Source: Hydrogenophaga sp. A37
Lineage (GTDB): Bacteria; Pseudomonadota; Gammaproteobacteria; Burkholderiales; Burkholderiaceae_C
DNA length: 32,327 bases
Direction of reading: 5' to 3'
NCBI RefSeq assembly: GCF_002001205.1
Contig: NZ_MUNZ01000147.1
Span: 1-32,327 of the forward strand
Positions 17,001-25,340 of the stretch are shown here, piece by piece (the first letter of the stretch is position 1; every line of letters begins with the position of its first letter). The translations under genes and the position numbers were made by a program. Under the pieces are notes generated by a model that did no database searches, was not told where the DNA came from, and worked only from the letters and a program-made list of their open reading frames with translations.

Positions 17001-19845
17001 CGAGCGGCTCGGCGCGGTGTCGCCGCAGCGTGGCCGGCAGGCCCGTGCTCAGGCCCGTCTCCGCGGCCTCGGCGGTGGTCCATTCGAGCAGGTGACGCCG
17101 GCTCACGGCGAGCCGGTGCAGCGTGCGCAGCACGGCGTCGAGCGACATGTGCGCCTGCTGTTGCAGCAGGGCGAGGTGCCAGAGCCCGCCGCCCAGCGCA
17201 CGCAGCATGTCCACCGCGGCCGTCACCACGAACCGTTCGTTCACCCGGCTCCACTGGCCGGGCACCCAGCCCGCGAGCGCGCCCATCAGCGGGCCGGCGC
17301 TGTAGGCGGCCACCGTGAGCGCCAGCGCCGCGGGCAGGGACAGGCCCACGCCCAGCATCGCCAGGCCGATGAGCAGCAGCAAGGCCGGCGCCACCAGCGA
17401 GCGGCGCAGGTTGTCCAGCAGCTTCCAGCGGTTGATGGCGTCGAGCGGCCAGTCCCGCGGGCGCAGCAGGAAAGGCAGCAGTTGCCAGTCGCCCCGCGCC
17501 CAGCGGTGGCTGCGCGCGGCGGCGGCGTCGGCGTGGCTGGGGTCGGGTTCGATCAGGGTCACGTCGGTCACCACGGCGCAGCGCACCAAAGCGCCTTCGA
17601 GCAGGTCGTGGCTGAGCACCTGCTCGGTCGGCAGGCGGCCGGTCAACACGGCGTGCAGCGTGGGCACGTGCAGCAGGCCCTTGCCGGTGAAGCTGCCTTC
17701 ACCAAACAGGTCCTGGTACACGTCAGAACTCATGGCGCTGTAGGGGTCGATGCCGGCCTGGCCATCAAACAGCCATTGCCAGGCGGTGCGAACGCCCTCC
17801 TCCGCCAGCGGCGTCACCACACGCGGTTGCAGGATGCCGTAGCCCTGCAGCACGCGGCGGCCGGTCTCGTCCAGCCGGGGCTGGTTGTGCGGGTGCTCGG
17901 CCACGCCCACCAGTGTGCGCAGGCGGCCCGGCGGCAGCTGCGTGTCGCTGTCGAGCGTGAAGATGTAGCGCGTGTGCGGCGCCATGCGCGAGAGCTCGCC
18001 GAGGTCGAAGAACGGCCCGGTGGTGCCGGTGGCGAGCGCGGCCACCAGTTGCTCCAGCTTGCCGCGTTTGCGCTCCCAGCCCAGCCATTGGCGCTGCGTG
18101 GTGCTCTGAACGCGGCCCCGATGCAGCAGCAGGAAACGCGGCGGCTGCCCCTCGGCTTCGGGATAGCGCGCGTTGAGCGCGGCCAGCTCGGCTTTCGCGT
18201 GCTCGACCAGTTCGTCGTCACCCGGTTGGTGTTCGGTGTCGGCATCGGCCCAGTCGCTCAGCAAGGCAAATTGCGCGTGGGCCTCGACGTTGGCCAGGTG
18301 GTGCAGCTGCAGGCGGTGCACCAGCTGCGAGATGCCCTCGCGGTGGGTCAGCATCGCCGGCACCACCACCATGACGCGGGCCTCAGGCGGTATGCCCCCG
18401 GCCAGCAGCAGGCGCGGCAGGTGCGAGGGTTTGACCGATTCGCTGATCAGCCGGTTGATCACCGCCACCACGGTCTCGGACGCGGGCAGCAGCATGAGCA
18501 GCCCCACCACCAAGGTGCCGAGCTGCGCGGGCCAGCCCGCCGACAGCCAGCCCGGCTGGTGCAGCAGCGCCGCCACGAGCAGCAGCGTGCCCAGCAGCAG
18601 CGCGCCGAGGTAGGCAGGTGTGCGCGAGACCTTGAGGGTCGAGCGCCACAGGCTGGCCGCTCCGGGCTTCAGGCCCAGCGTCTGCTCCAGCGCCGCCCGC
18701 CCTTCGCCCTGCAGCCAGTGCGACGCGAGCGCGGTCTCGGCGCGTTGCCCCATCAGGCGCAGCAGCACCTGCGCCACCGCGGCTTCGCCGTGGCCGCTGT
18801 GGGCCGCCAGCCGCTCGATGCTGTGCAGCGTGGTGTTGCGGGTGTCCTCGTCTTCGGCCTCGAACACGGGCGAGCCCAGCATCACGCGCACGACCCGGCT
18901 GGTGCGGGCGACCATGCCGGCCCAGTCGGCCGCGCCGATCAGGCGCAGCGCGGTCACGGCATTGCCCACGCTCAGGTGGTCGGCGGCCTGGGCCGCGTGC
19001 TGCTGGGTCTGCAGCGCCGCGAGATCGGGAACCGCCTGCTGCAACCACTCGCGCACCTGCGCCAGCGGCGGGTCGTCCGCAACCCGCACATGGCCCACCA
19101 GGCTTTGCGCCAAGTGCGAGAGAAACACCTGCCCCACGCCGCGACGGTCCATCAACGCCTGCATCTCCATCACGGCAGGCAGGCTCAGGGTGTGAATGCG
19201 GCCGGCGCACAGGCTGGCGAGTTCGCGCGCGGCCTTGTGGCTGGCGATGCGGTCGGCCAGGCGGCGCAGGTTCTCCACCAGCACCACGCGCAAGGTCGTG
19301 GGCAGGGCCCAGAGCTCACCCTGGTTGAGTTCGCGAACGTCCTGGTAGGCGTCGAGAAAATGCACCAGCAGGTTGGCGTCAAAAGCGCTGTCGGTGTGGG
19401 CGACGAAGGCCCAGGCCACGCCATAGATGCGCGGCAGCCCCTGCAACGGGGCGTCCTGCAGCACCGGCAGGGAACGGTAATAGCGTGGTGGCAGCCCTTC
19501 GCGGATCTCGCGCAACTGCGCTTCGATCAGGTGGAAGTTGTCGAGCAGCCACTCGGCCGCGGGACTGATGTCGTTGCCGCTGATCGCTTCCAGCGAGATG
19601 AACTGGTGCGCCGCGCGCAGGGTGCGCACATTGTTCTGCAGGCGTGGGTAGAACGTGGCCTGGCCAAAGCGCGCGGGGCCCGCGCGGTGGGTGGCGCCGA
19701 GGCTGCGACCATGCTGCTCGAACCGCGCCACACCGAACAGCTCGGCGCGGATCGGATCGAGCGCCATGCCGCGCCCGGGGTCGAGTGTGCGTTCAAGCCG
19801 CTTCGGTACCCAGCTCCATTGGGCCGACCAGCGTGCGTCTGCCAC
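11002..19845 (-). CDS. ndvB: Cyclic beta-1,2-glucan synthase (NdvB/Cgs type), GT84-GH94
   Basis: This 2947-codon frame encodes the inner-membrane enzyme that makes periplasmic cyclic beta-glucan, an osmoregulation and envelope polymer. After an N-terminal region, membrane helices appear near 410-470. The GT84 glucosyltransferase has the TLDSDTQLP nucleotide-sugar motif (about 630), GEGSFTGKG, LSHDLLEG and HRWARGDWQ (about 780). More helices follow (about 815-985), then a glucoamylase-like region and tandem GH94 phosphorylase-type domains, with the catalytic-acid motif GDWNDGMN near 2537. The GTG start directly follows the TAA of the 80-residue gene, so translation is coupled. Homologues are about 2800-2870 residues. 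Here the last 85-95 residues are Cys/Arg-rich, unlike the family, and span a large hairpin. The true end may be near 11277, with a lost stop or an indel. Confidence 0.93.
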   Translation of the reverse strand: MADARWSAQWSWVPKRLERTLDPGRGMALDPIRAELFGVARFEQHGRSLGATHRAGPARFGQATFYPRLQNNVRTLRAAHQFISLEAISGNDISPAAEWLLDNFHLIEAQLREIREGLPPRYYRSLPVLQDAPLQGLPRIYGVAWAFVAHTDSAFDANLLVHFLDAYQDVRELNQGELWALPTTLRVVLVENLRRLADRIASHKAARELASLCAGRIHTLSLPAVMEMQALMDRRGVGQVFLSHLAQSLVGHVRVADDPPLAQVREWLQQAVPDLAALQTQQHAAQAADHLSVGNAVTALRLIGAADWAGMVARTSRVVRVMLGSPVFEAEDEDTRNTTLHSIERLAAHSGHGEAAVAQVLLRLMGQRAETALASHWLQGEGRAALEQTLGLKPGAASLWRSTLKVSRTPAYLGALLLGTLLLVAALLHQPGWLSAGWPAQLGTLVVGLLMLLPASETVVAVINRLISESVKPSHLPRLLLAGGIPPEARVMVVVPAMLTHREGISQLVHRLQLHHLANVEAHAQFALLSDWADADTEHQPGDDELVEHAKAELAALNARYPEAEGQPPRFLLLHRGRVQSTTQRQWLGWERKRGKLEQLVAALATGTTGPFFDLGELSRMAPHTRYIFTLDSDTQLPPGRLRTLVGVAEHPHNQPRLDETGRRVLQGYGILQPRVVTPLAEEGVRTAWQWLFDGQAGIDPYSAMSSDVYQDLFGEGSFTGKGLLHVPTLHAVLTGRLPTEQVLSHDLLEGALVRCAVVTDVTLIEPDPSHADAAAARSHRWARGDWQLLPFLLRPRDWPLDAINRWKLLDNLRRSLVAPALLLLIGLAMLGVGLSLPAALALTVAAYSAGPLMGALAGWVPGQWSRVNERFVVTAAVDMLRALGGGLWHLALLQQQAHMSLDAVLRTLHRLAVSRRHLLEWTTAEAAETGLSTGLPATLRRHRAEPLAVLLWLVGLWLSAWWLFTPPPSALAVLVLVLWALAPLLVWRANTPWPSQRPALKTADRELLDGVARDTWRLFERCVDAQNHHLPPDNLQAAPYEIVAHRTSPTNIGLYLLSTACARRFGWIGTQDLLARLEATFATLQRMERHRGHFLNWYDTETLHPLLPRYVSTVDSGNLCAHLLAVAQACTELARDPHDTTQGLQAIARSRQRLQPHLPLLQAVLHQPLQHTAIGRLLDTAQPASHEAVACAAFHTLWLEAQAELGGLLQPRNPAIVSHATTPQDELRWLLADHLAMLGSAELDVAAHGAGSCERASGRLLALAGQLEAMAWEAEFRFLYHPTRHLLHIGYRLEEGQLDTSFYDLLASESRTTSLLAIAKGDLPVRHWAALGRPFFASGRRAVLRSWSGSMFEYLMPALVMAQPRDSTLHEAGVSALQEHIAFVRGTVMPWGISECAYAGQDHTLAYQYAPQGVPRLSLRRTPEAERVIAPYATALATQVDAGLACRNLRELSKLSARGRYGFIEALDFTASRQTQGEAFTPVNTFMAHHQGMSIVALANVLCGGVAQRWGMAHPRIEAMSSLLHERPPRELPAPLPPARLPPQGLARRAPDHVRTVHPGAQALEPTHLLSNGRYSVTLRSNGAGWSRWGQTGITRWRDDALRDACGSFLYLRMGGRGAPVSVTRHPAPDPNASYQCRFHTDRVCFDTSWLELRVNTTVWVSPEDDIELRKVVLLNRSSEPIEIELISALELTLASHAADEAHPAFSNLFVKTDWLPEQQALRCVRTPRLHTERTLQAAHFVASVEGEVLGLRCQTDRAKWLGRLHTPGQPLARMDPVPLRPTELHTGLDPVAALGVRLRIAPGAHACVTFGTAASDDATTLLAVVDKYRQPSYVERSSVVSATLAGIPTMAHRPRTDHLPALHALTTAMVLTLPKADAPATGASAAPPAPRSDRRKLWQLGISGDRPLLLVHASAPQGQGLLRVLALVLREWSRGGVACDVVVVSREPHSYQMPLQRELTLLSEQHAADQQARPGPTVSGLHLLRFDELSPEQMATLQSLARVQLQADGQALSHQVRAWCDRLESPVPRLWSGLSVAPEPVPLRLGETVSVPSSGRFNGARSDFVFGVGGGLAPARPWTNVLANPGFGAIVSESGGGNTWALNSRLNQLTAWANDPVADPPSEWFLLQDRRTREIWSLTPSAWGADATRYQVVHAQGLTTISHHKGDLAVSVSWCTDADTSVKQVRIRLENQGAGKAHLRVVGFVEWMMGEKRSDRATLLCKPYFVSPPGTGLIGLLCTQTEDAGGFGGGTAFFCESPEGVDDPEGMDWTCDRRAFFGAEGQLVLPQRLGQQGGLGLDPCAALSRPLTLRAGATLEQVFLLGYAPDADAARNLMRHARETKALEREQATQARWDGLLGATQVKTPDPLLDAMVNRWLLYQTVSSRLWAKAGFYQAGGATGYRDQLQDAMALVWAQPAVLRDQIVLCASRQFEEGDVQHWWHSPGGAGVRTHFSDDLLWLPHATAHYLQATGDLALLDQTVPFLEGPPVDQGAEDRYDTPAISPLQASVYEHGARAIDRSLPVGAHGLPLMGGGDWNDGMNRVGIEGRGESVWLAWFLCSIVTDWLPLARARGELERAQRWEAALMGWRLALNTEAWDGAWFKRAFFDDGSPLGSDGQPEARIDLIAQAWSVLSEQTPPERQRQAMAAVETHLVDTERGLIRLLDPPLQHASPSAGYIQGYPPGVRENGGQYAHAGVWALMAAAQVALREPGPTPQRDTPYRYFTYLSPAHRAANPQWGTAYGVEPYVISADVYSAPPYAGRGGWSWYTGAAGWLHRAALGSILGLHLDAEELWFTPCLPAHWPRAEITLTRGERSMRFVLVRGDPLAALAACTEPHAQLLPVAERLRWGGLPQHEAFGYSTGCVSTRGLQGVCAQALRPERTRLGREVPRTRISRCGADCGICAVSNKPRPNPARSLCTPANIRCTLRLAHSNQSHLRPLGQPCP
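11073..11088. promoter_or_regulatory. CRP-like palindrome upstream of Crp/Fnr copy 2
   Basis: TGTTCG-CTGG-CGTACA has both arms complete, and the symmetry extends to 20 bp (11071-11090, TA at each end) with one mismatch. It lies 87 nt upstream of the regulator's ATG. The -10 region is poor (CACACT at the class II position), so repression by autoregulation is as likely as activation. Confidence 0.6.
11188..11231. terminator. Perfect 16-bp inverted repeat downstream of the glucan synthase domains
   Basis: AAGGCGTGTGCGCTCA (11188-11203) and TGAGCGCACACGCCTT (11216-11231) form a perfect 16-bp stem with a 12-nt loop. It lies inside the anomalous tail of the glucan-synthase frame and upstream of the Crp/Fnr copy 2 gene. 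It probably marks the transcript end of the synthase gene, though no T tract follows. The arms also contain TGTGCG and CGCACA, the half-sites of the CRP-like palindrome, but with a much longer spacer. Confidence 0.6.
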
Positions 19846-20088
19846 TTACAGCATCAGCCATGAGCCGCCGACCAGCAGCACGATGACCAGCAACGAAGTG
19901 ACCACCCGGCCGGCGAGCACGCCGCCCATTTCACTGGCCCCGACCCGCAGGCTTTGCAGCGGGCCGCGCTGGGCGCAGCACAGGCTCAGGTGCTCGCTGA
20001 GCGCCGAACGCTCGGTGGAAGAAATGTCCGCCGGCAGGCCCATCGAAGCGGTGTCCCAGTGAGGTTCGAGAGAAGAGGTGTTGGACAT
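19846..20088 (-). CDS. Small single-pass membrane protein coupled to the glucan synthase, 80 residues
   Basis: The product (MSNTSSLEPHWDTASMGLPA at the start) has a soluble N-terminal 57 residues with a Ser/Thr/Glu-rich helix (STERSALSEHLSLCCAQ). One C-terminal membrane segment (VVTSLLVIVLLVGGSWLML) ends the protein. I do not recognise a family. AAAGG lies 10 nt before the ATG at 20088. Its stop TAA is followed at once by the GTG start of the glucan synthase, so the two must be co-translated and probably act together. It could be an accessory or regulatory subunit of the synthase (inference). A full CRP-like palindrome lies 70 nt upstream, with TACAAC at the class II -10 position (20137-20132). 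Confidence 0.82.
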   Translation of the reverse strand: MSNTSSLEPHWDTASMGLPADISSTERSALSEHLSLCCAQRGPLQSLRVGASEMGGVLAGRVVTSLLVIVLLVGGSWLML

Positions 20089-20158
20089 GGTGGAGACCTT
20101 TGGTGAGAGGAGAAATCGGTGCGGTAGGAAGGTTGTACGGCGGCCTGAGCGCGTGGTC

Positions 20159-20174
20159 TGTGCGCCTTCGAACA
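20159..20174. promoter_or_regulatory. CRP-like palindrome between the glucan-synthase operon and the glycine-zipper lipoprotein gene
   Basis: TGTGCG-CCTT-CGAACA is a full match in a divergent promoter region. It is 70 nt from the 80-residue gene (minus), with TACAAC 21 nt after it, and 55 nt from the lipoprotein ATG (plus), with TACCGT 22 nt after it. It could serve both directions. Confidence 0.65.
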
Positions 20175-20229
20175 GACCCGGCATGCCACAAGCGCCTACC
20201 GTCAGACACATTCCACACAGGAGACCCTC

Positions 20230-20841
20230 ATGAACACCACTTTCCCCCTCACGTTTCGCAGCCCGGCCGCCCTCGCCGCCACGGCCCTGGCCGTGCTCAC
20301 CCTGGCAGCCTGTGCCCCCTACCCGGTGTACGACCAACCGGTGTCACAGAGCCCCGTCTACACCACCCCCAGCCAGCCCCAGCCACGGCCCGACTACCGG
20401 CGCCGCGACCGGGAACGGCTGTATGAAGTCGACGTGACCTCGGTTCGCGCGGTCATGAGCCAGCCAGGACAGCGCTGCTGGATCGAGCGCGAAGCGGTGG
20501 CACCGCAACGCCAGCAACCCAATGTGGGCGGCGCCATCGTTGGCGGTGTGATCGGCGGCATCCTCGGCCATCAGATCGGCGGCGGCCGGGGCCAGGACAT
20601 CGCCACGGCCGGCGGCGCGGTGGCCGGCGCCTACATCGGCTCCAACGTGGGCAGAGACCGCTACGGCAACCCGGTGGCCCCCACGCGCGACGTGCAACGC
20701 TGCAGCAACACCGCCGCCAGCAGCGAACCCGCGTACTGGGACGTGAGCTACGAGTTCAGGGGTGTCATCCACCACGTGCAGATGAGCTCCCCCCCGGGCC
20801 GCAGCATCACGGTGAATGACAACGGTGAACCTCGGGAATAG
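20230..20841 (+). CDS. Glycine-zipper (17-kDa surface-antigen-like) outer-membrane lipoprotein
   Basis: The 203-residue precursor carries a lipobox LAAC with the lipidated Cys at residue 28. A Pro/Gln/Tyr-rich stretch follows (30-60). A glycine-zipper 2TM domain spans about 98-142 (VGGVIGGILGHQIGGG and GGAVAGAYIGSNVG), followed by a C-terminal beta region (WDVSYEFRGVIHHVQM). Proteins of this type are outer-membrane lipoproteins tied to envelope integrity and stress. The start is supported by CAGGAG at 20218-20223. It is divergent from the glucan-synthase operon and shares a CRP-like site with it. Confidence 0.88.
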   Translation: MNTTFPLTFRSPAALAATALAVLTLAACAPYPVYDQPVSQSPVYTTPSQPQPRPDYRRRDRERLYEVDVTSVRAVMSQPGQRCWIEREAVAPQRQQPNVGGAIVGGVIGGILGHQIGGGRGQDIATAGGAVAGAYIGSNVGRDRYGNPVAPTRDVQRCSNTAASSEPAYWDVSYEFRGVIHHVQMSSPPGRSITVNDNGEPRE

Positions 20842-20920
20842 GCTCCCCCCGCAGCGCTTCGCGCTACCCCCCAGGGGGCGATGCGAGTGGCCCGGCGGAG
20901 CCGGTTCCACCGCATCCTGC
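20841..20920 (-). repeat. GC-rich intergenic palindromic repeat, copy 2
   Basis: This copy is inverted relative to 146-222. The core at 20887-20910 matches 150-173 at 23 of 24 positions on the opposite strand, and the AGCGCTTCGCGCT hairpin and CCCCCCAGGGGG run sit in the same order. It lies in the 189-nt gap between the convergent lipoprotein and response-regulator genes and may act as a transcription end. A further GC-rich inverted repeat (GCCGGCCCGGC-like) continues to about 21010. Confidence 0.7.
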
Positions 20921-21030
20921 GGGAGACACTTCGCTCCGGGAAGACCGCGCGCACCAAGGGGGCGGCACTGGCCGTCCGGCGAAGCCGGCCCGGCGGCGCC
21001 CTGGGGTGGGGCATCTCGCTCCGTGCGGAT

Positions 21031-21863
21031 TCAGTTTTTTGAACCGACGATCTCCACGCCGAACCCCCGGTAGCCGACGAGCGTGCAGCTGGCGTTGAAC
21101 ATGGGGGTGCCGCTCACGCGGTACTGCCGGGTCGTGCCGTTGGGCAGGGCCCGGCTGAGCACCATGTCCAGGAACGGGGCGCGCGCCGTGATGCGGGCTT
21201 GCAGCGTCTGGCGTTCGGCCTCGTTCCAGCCATCGCTGGTGGGTGAGCCTTGGTCACCGTCGCCGTTCAAGGTGTCCACCTGCAGGCCCAGCATCTCCAG
21301 CACCGGGCCCGACACCTTGGTGAAGCGGCCTTCGCTGTCTTGTTCCCAGTACCAGTCGGTCGCCAGTTCGGTCAGGGCGCGGTAGCGTGCTTCGCTTTCG
21401 CGCAGCTCGGCGGTGCGCTCCAGCACCAGTTGCTCCAGGCGTTGGTTGTGGCGTGAGAGCTGCTTGTGCAACAGACGCACCTCGATCAGGTTGTGGATGC
21501 GCGCCTTGACCTCGACCAGGTCAAACGGTTTGCTGACGAAGTCCTTGGCGCCGGCCTGCAGCGCGCGCAGCTTGTGGCCTGGCTGGGCGGTGATCACCAG
21601 CACCGGCAGGTAGTCGTCTTCGGCGGTGCTGGCCTTGAGGCCCTCCATCACCTGGAAGCCGTCCATGCCCGGCATCTGCAGGTCGAGCAGGATGAGGTCG
21701 AACGGCGCCTTGCGGTGCATGGCGCAGACCGTGCGGGGGTCCGTGGTGCTGGACACCTGGGTGTAGCCCACTTCTTGCAACATGGTTTCGAGCAGGCTCA
21801 CATTGGCCGCCTGGTCGTCCACGATCAGGATGCGGGCATTGAGCCGCTCCAGAGGGGTGAGGT

Positions 21864-21867
<4 letters not shown>
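21031..21867 (-). CDS. Response regulator, REC-coiled coil-PAS, no output domain
   Basis: The 278-residue protein starts with a receiver domain (about 11-130: ILIVDDQ, phospho-acceptor Asp62 in LILLDLQMPG, Lys in VSKPFD). A helical linker follows (about 130-165, LEQLVLERTAELRESEARYR) and a PAS domain (about 165-278, ending YRGFGVEIVGS). There is no DNA-binding, kinase or GGDEF domain. It probably works by binding a partner, such as the hybrid kinase whose stop codon overlaps its start (ATGA, 21864-21867). The PAS may sense a small molecule or mediate dimerisation. The start is the ATG at 21867. Confidence 0.87.
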
Positions 21868-23546
<1,679 letters not shown>

Positions 23547-23614
23547 CTGTGCTTTCGTGTACGCCACACATTGGGCGACCATCGTGCACCATGACAGAAC
23601 ACCGCTGATCGCTC

Positions 23615-23630
23615 TGTGCGCTGAAGCACA
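23615..23630. promoter_or_regulatory. CRP-like palindrome (one mismatch) upstream of the hybrid kinase
   Basis: TGTGCG-CTGA-AGCACA has one arm position changed (C to A). It is 68 nt from the kinase start codon; TGTCAT at 23596-23591, 18 nt after it, is a possible -10 box. Confidence 0.42.
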
Positions 23631-23646
23631 TAGCGGCAGCGAAGGC

Positions 23647-23793
23647 TTAAACGCTGCGCCCGGTGATCACCCGCAGCAACACGATGACGACGGCAATCAC
23701 CAGCAGGGCATGGATGTAGCCGCCCAGGGTGGTCGCGGTGACCAGCCCCAGCAGCCAGAGAACAAGCAACACGACGGCGATGGTGTAGATCAC
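23647..23793 (-). CDS. Lmo0937-like small membrane protein, 48 residues
   Basis: The product, starting (M/V)IYTIAVVLLVLWLLGLV and ending VLLRVITGRSV, is two hydrophobic helices joined by TATTLGGYIHA. This is the Lmo0937/DUF5670 family of very small membrane proteins often found beside stress genes. The frame is open upstream, but family members begin at this point and a GTG at 23793 is preceded by AGGAGCC at good spacing, so I choose the GTG. It is the last gene of a five-gene minus-strand run. Confidence 0.85.
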   Translation of the reverse strand: MIYTIAVVLLVLWLLGLVTATTLGGYIHALLVIAVVIVLLRVITGRSV

Positions 23794-23810
23794 GGTGGTG
23801 GCTCCTGGTT

Positions 23811-24221
23811 TCAAGGTGGGGGAGGACGGGAGCGTGAGCGGCTCCACAGCCAGACCGCGCACGCTGCGGCCACGGCGAAGGCCATGGTCTTGGGGTGGCG
23901 ACGGACCAGGGCCAGCCCCCCGCCCACCACAGGCGCGGCCTGAACGAGCACGGACGTCTGCCCTTTGTGTTTTGCTCCCAGCAAGCCCTTGGCGAGGGCG
24001 CCCAAAGCCAGCGAGGCCGAGGGGTGCTCACGCACGCCATTGATCAAAGGCAAGAGCGTGTTCATGGCCCACAGACCCAGCGAGGGCCGGGCCGCCCGTT
24101 TGGCTTGGTCCGCTGCCAGCCAGGCGGCCATGCGACGGCGGTTGTCTCTCAGTCGCACACTGGCCGGGCTTTCCACCGATGGCCTTGGCGCTGAGGAAGA
24201 AGCGGATTGAGAGGGGTTCAT
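23811..24221 (-). CDS. Hypothetical protein with C-terminal hydrophobic segment, 136 residues
   Basis: The N-terminal 25 residues are Ser/Pro-rich. A basic helix follows (RLRDNRRRMAAWLAADQAKR, about 23-42), then alternating helical and Gly/Ala-rich segments (SLALGALAKGLLGAK, APVVGGGLALVRR). A weak membrane segment comes near residues 111-126 and an Arg/Pro tail (SRSRSRPPPP) ends the protein. I do not recognise a family. The start overlaps the stop of the holin-like gene by ATGA (24218-24221), showing translational coupling, and the Lmo0937-like gene follows 17 nt downstream. A role in envelope stress is inferred only from neighbours. Confidence 0.75.
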   Translation of the reverse strand: MNPSQSASSSAPRPSVESPASVRLRDNRRRMAAWLAADQAKRAARPSLGLWAMNTLLPLINGVREHPSASLALGALAKGLLGAKHKGQTSVLVQAAPVVGGGLALVRRHPKTMAFAVAAACAVWLWSRSRSRPPPP

Positions 24222-24601
24222 GGTGCCGTCGGCGTGCGAAGCATGGCGAGGTCCTGGTCCAACTGCCCGCGCAGGCGCTCAAACACCTCTTCCGGGGCGC
24301 GTCCTTGCGCCGCGCGCAAGGCCCACACGCCCAGCGCGGCAGGCACGACCGGCGTCAACCAGAACAGCCAGGGCGACCGCGTGCCGGCGTCGGGAAACGA
24401 GGCCCACAACAGCACCGCCACGCCCAACAGCGTGAAAGCCACCACCAGGCAAGCCGCCCCCGCCAGCTGCAGGACCAGGCGCTGCTGCAGGCGTTCACCG
24501 CCCTGCTGCAACGCCTCGGACACGAGGCTGGCGTAGGCCGCCGCATGCTCCGCCAGCCACAGGGGCTGCGCAGCGGCGAGGCGAAACACAGGGTGGATCA
24601 C
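24218..24601 (-). CDS. Holin-superfamily-like (phage_holin_3_6/YqjE-like) membrane protein
   Basis: The 127-residue protein has an amphipathic N-terminal helix (HAAAYASLVSEALQQGGERL), then two membrane segments (about 46-68, AGAACLVVAFTLLGVAVLLWA, and about 79-96). A soluble tail (APEEVFERLRGQLDQDLAML) follows. The layout matches the YqjE/phage-holin-like proteins that sit beside DUF883/YqjD genes in many proteobacteria; the chromosomal versions are not known to lyse cells. The preceding YqjD-like gene ends 6 nt upstream, and the next start overlaps its stop. Confidence 0.8.
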   Translation of the reverse strand: MIHPVFRLAAAQPLWLAEHAAAYASLVSEALQQGGERLQQRLVLQLAGAACLVVAFTLLGVAVLLWASFPDAGTRSPWLFWLTPVVPAALGVWALRAAQGRAPEEVFERLRGQLDQDLAMLRTPTAP

Positions 24602-24607
24602 GGTGGG

Positions 24608-24973
24608 TCAGCGGCCGTTGCCGCTGTGCCGGCTGAACAAGGCCACCAGGGCCATGAGCGTGGCGCCCACGGCGGCGGCGATCAGCACGGACTTGACCGG
24701 CTCGTGCTGGATGTAGGTGGTGGTGGCGTCTTTGACGTGCATCGACTTTTCGCGCAACTGGTGCGCGCCTTCGCGGACCGCCTCCATGCCGTCGTGCGCG
24801 AGCGCTTCGGTGTGTTGGGCGAATTGCTTGAGCGCGGCGCTCGATTGGTTGCGGGCGACGGCCAAGCCTTCCTGGGCGGAACGCACGGCATGTTCGGTTC
24901 CTTGGGCGACGGCACTGGCCAGCGTGGAGGCGTCCTCGCCCAGGTGTTTGAAATTGTCGTTGGAGGTGTTCAT
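24608..24973 (-). CDS. DUF883 (ElaB/YqjD) family membrane-anchored ribosome-associated protein
   Basis: The 121-residue protein has a long amphipathic helical region (about 10-85) and a C-terminal membrane anchor (about 95-113, VLIAAAVGATLMALVALFS) followed by RHSGNGR. The VKSVLIAAAVGA motif at the end is typical of YqjD, ElaB and YgaM. In E. coli these bind ribosomes at the inner membrane in stationary phase and are under stress control. AAAGG is present upstream of the ATG at 24973. It lies between the BON lipoprotein gene (52 nt upstream) and the holin-like gene. Confidence 0.88.
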   Translation of the reverse strand: MNTSNDNFKHLGEDASTLASAVAQGTEHAVRSAQEGLAVARNQSSAALKQFAQHTEALAHDGMEAVREGAHQLREKSMHVKDATTTYIQHEPVKSVLIAAAVGATLMALVALFSRHSGNGR

Positions 24974-25025
24974 GGGAATGCCTTTGAAATGGGGGTTGGG
25001 TGGCGACGAGCGAGCGGAAGTGCGA

Positions 25026-25340
25026 TCACTTCAGGCGCATGTCGTTCTTGACGGTGCGAACACCGCCCACGGCTTGCGTGACCTGGATCGCGCGATCGAT
25101 GTCGGACTGGGTGCCCACAAAACCGCTGAGCTGCACCGCGCCCTTGAAGGTTTCCACATTGATCTCGGCCGACTTCAGCGTGTCTTCCTTGAAGATCGCG
25201 GCCTTCACCTTGGCGGTGATCGCCGTGTCGTCCACGTACTGGCCGGTGCTTTCCTTGTTGGCGGAGGAAGCGCAGCCGCCGATGAAGGTGAAGGCGGCGA
25301 CCGCGAGCAGCAGGAAAGAGAAGCGTTGTGTGAGTTTCAA
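25026..25340 (-). CDS. BON-domain lipoprotein (OsmY-like)
   Basis: The 104-residue precursor begins with a lipoprotein signal (LTQRFSFLLLAVAAFTFIGG) with the lipidated Cys at about residue 23. A single BON domain follows (about 35-104: DTAITAKVKAAIFKED, INVETFKGAVQLSGFV, VKNDMRLK). BON proteins such as OsmY and DolP bind phospholipid at the envelope and respond to osmotic shock. No ATG fits: the lipobox requires the TTG at 25340, and the open frame upstream is not signal-like. It is the first gene of the five-gene envelope-stress run, with a CRP-like palindrome 117 nt upstream. Confidence 0.86.
   Translation of the reverse strand: MKLTQRFSFLLLAVAAFTFIGGCASSANKESTGQYVDDTAITAKVKAAIFKEDTLKSAEINVETFKGAVQLSGFVGTQSDIDRAIQVTQAVGGVRTVKNDMRLK

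Noticed and set aside
12487..19863. Very long plus-strand open frames (1142 and 1294 codons) opposite the glucan synthase gene
   Set aside because: They are antisense frames kept open by high GC. Their composition is Arg/His/Gln/Ala-rich with no domain, while the minus strand gives a clear GT84-GH94 protein.
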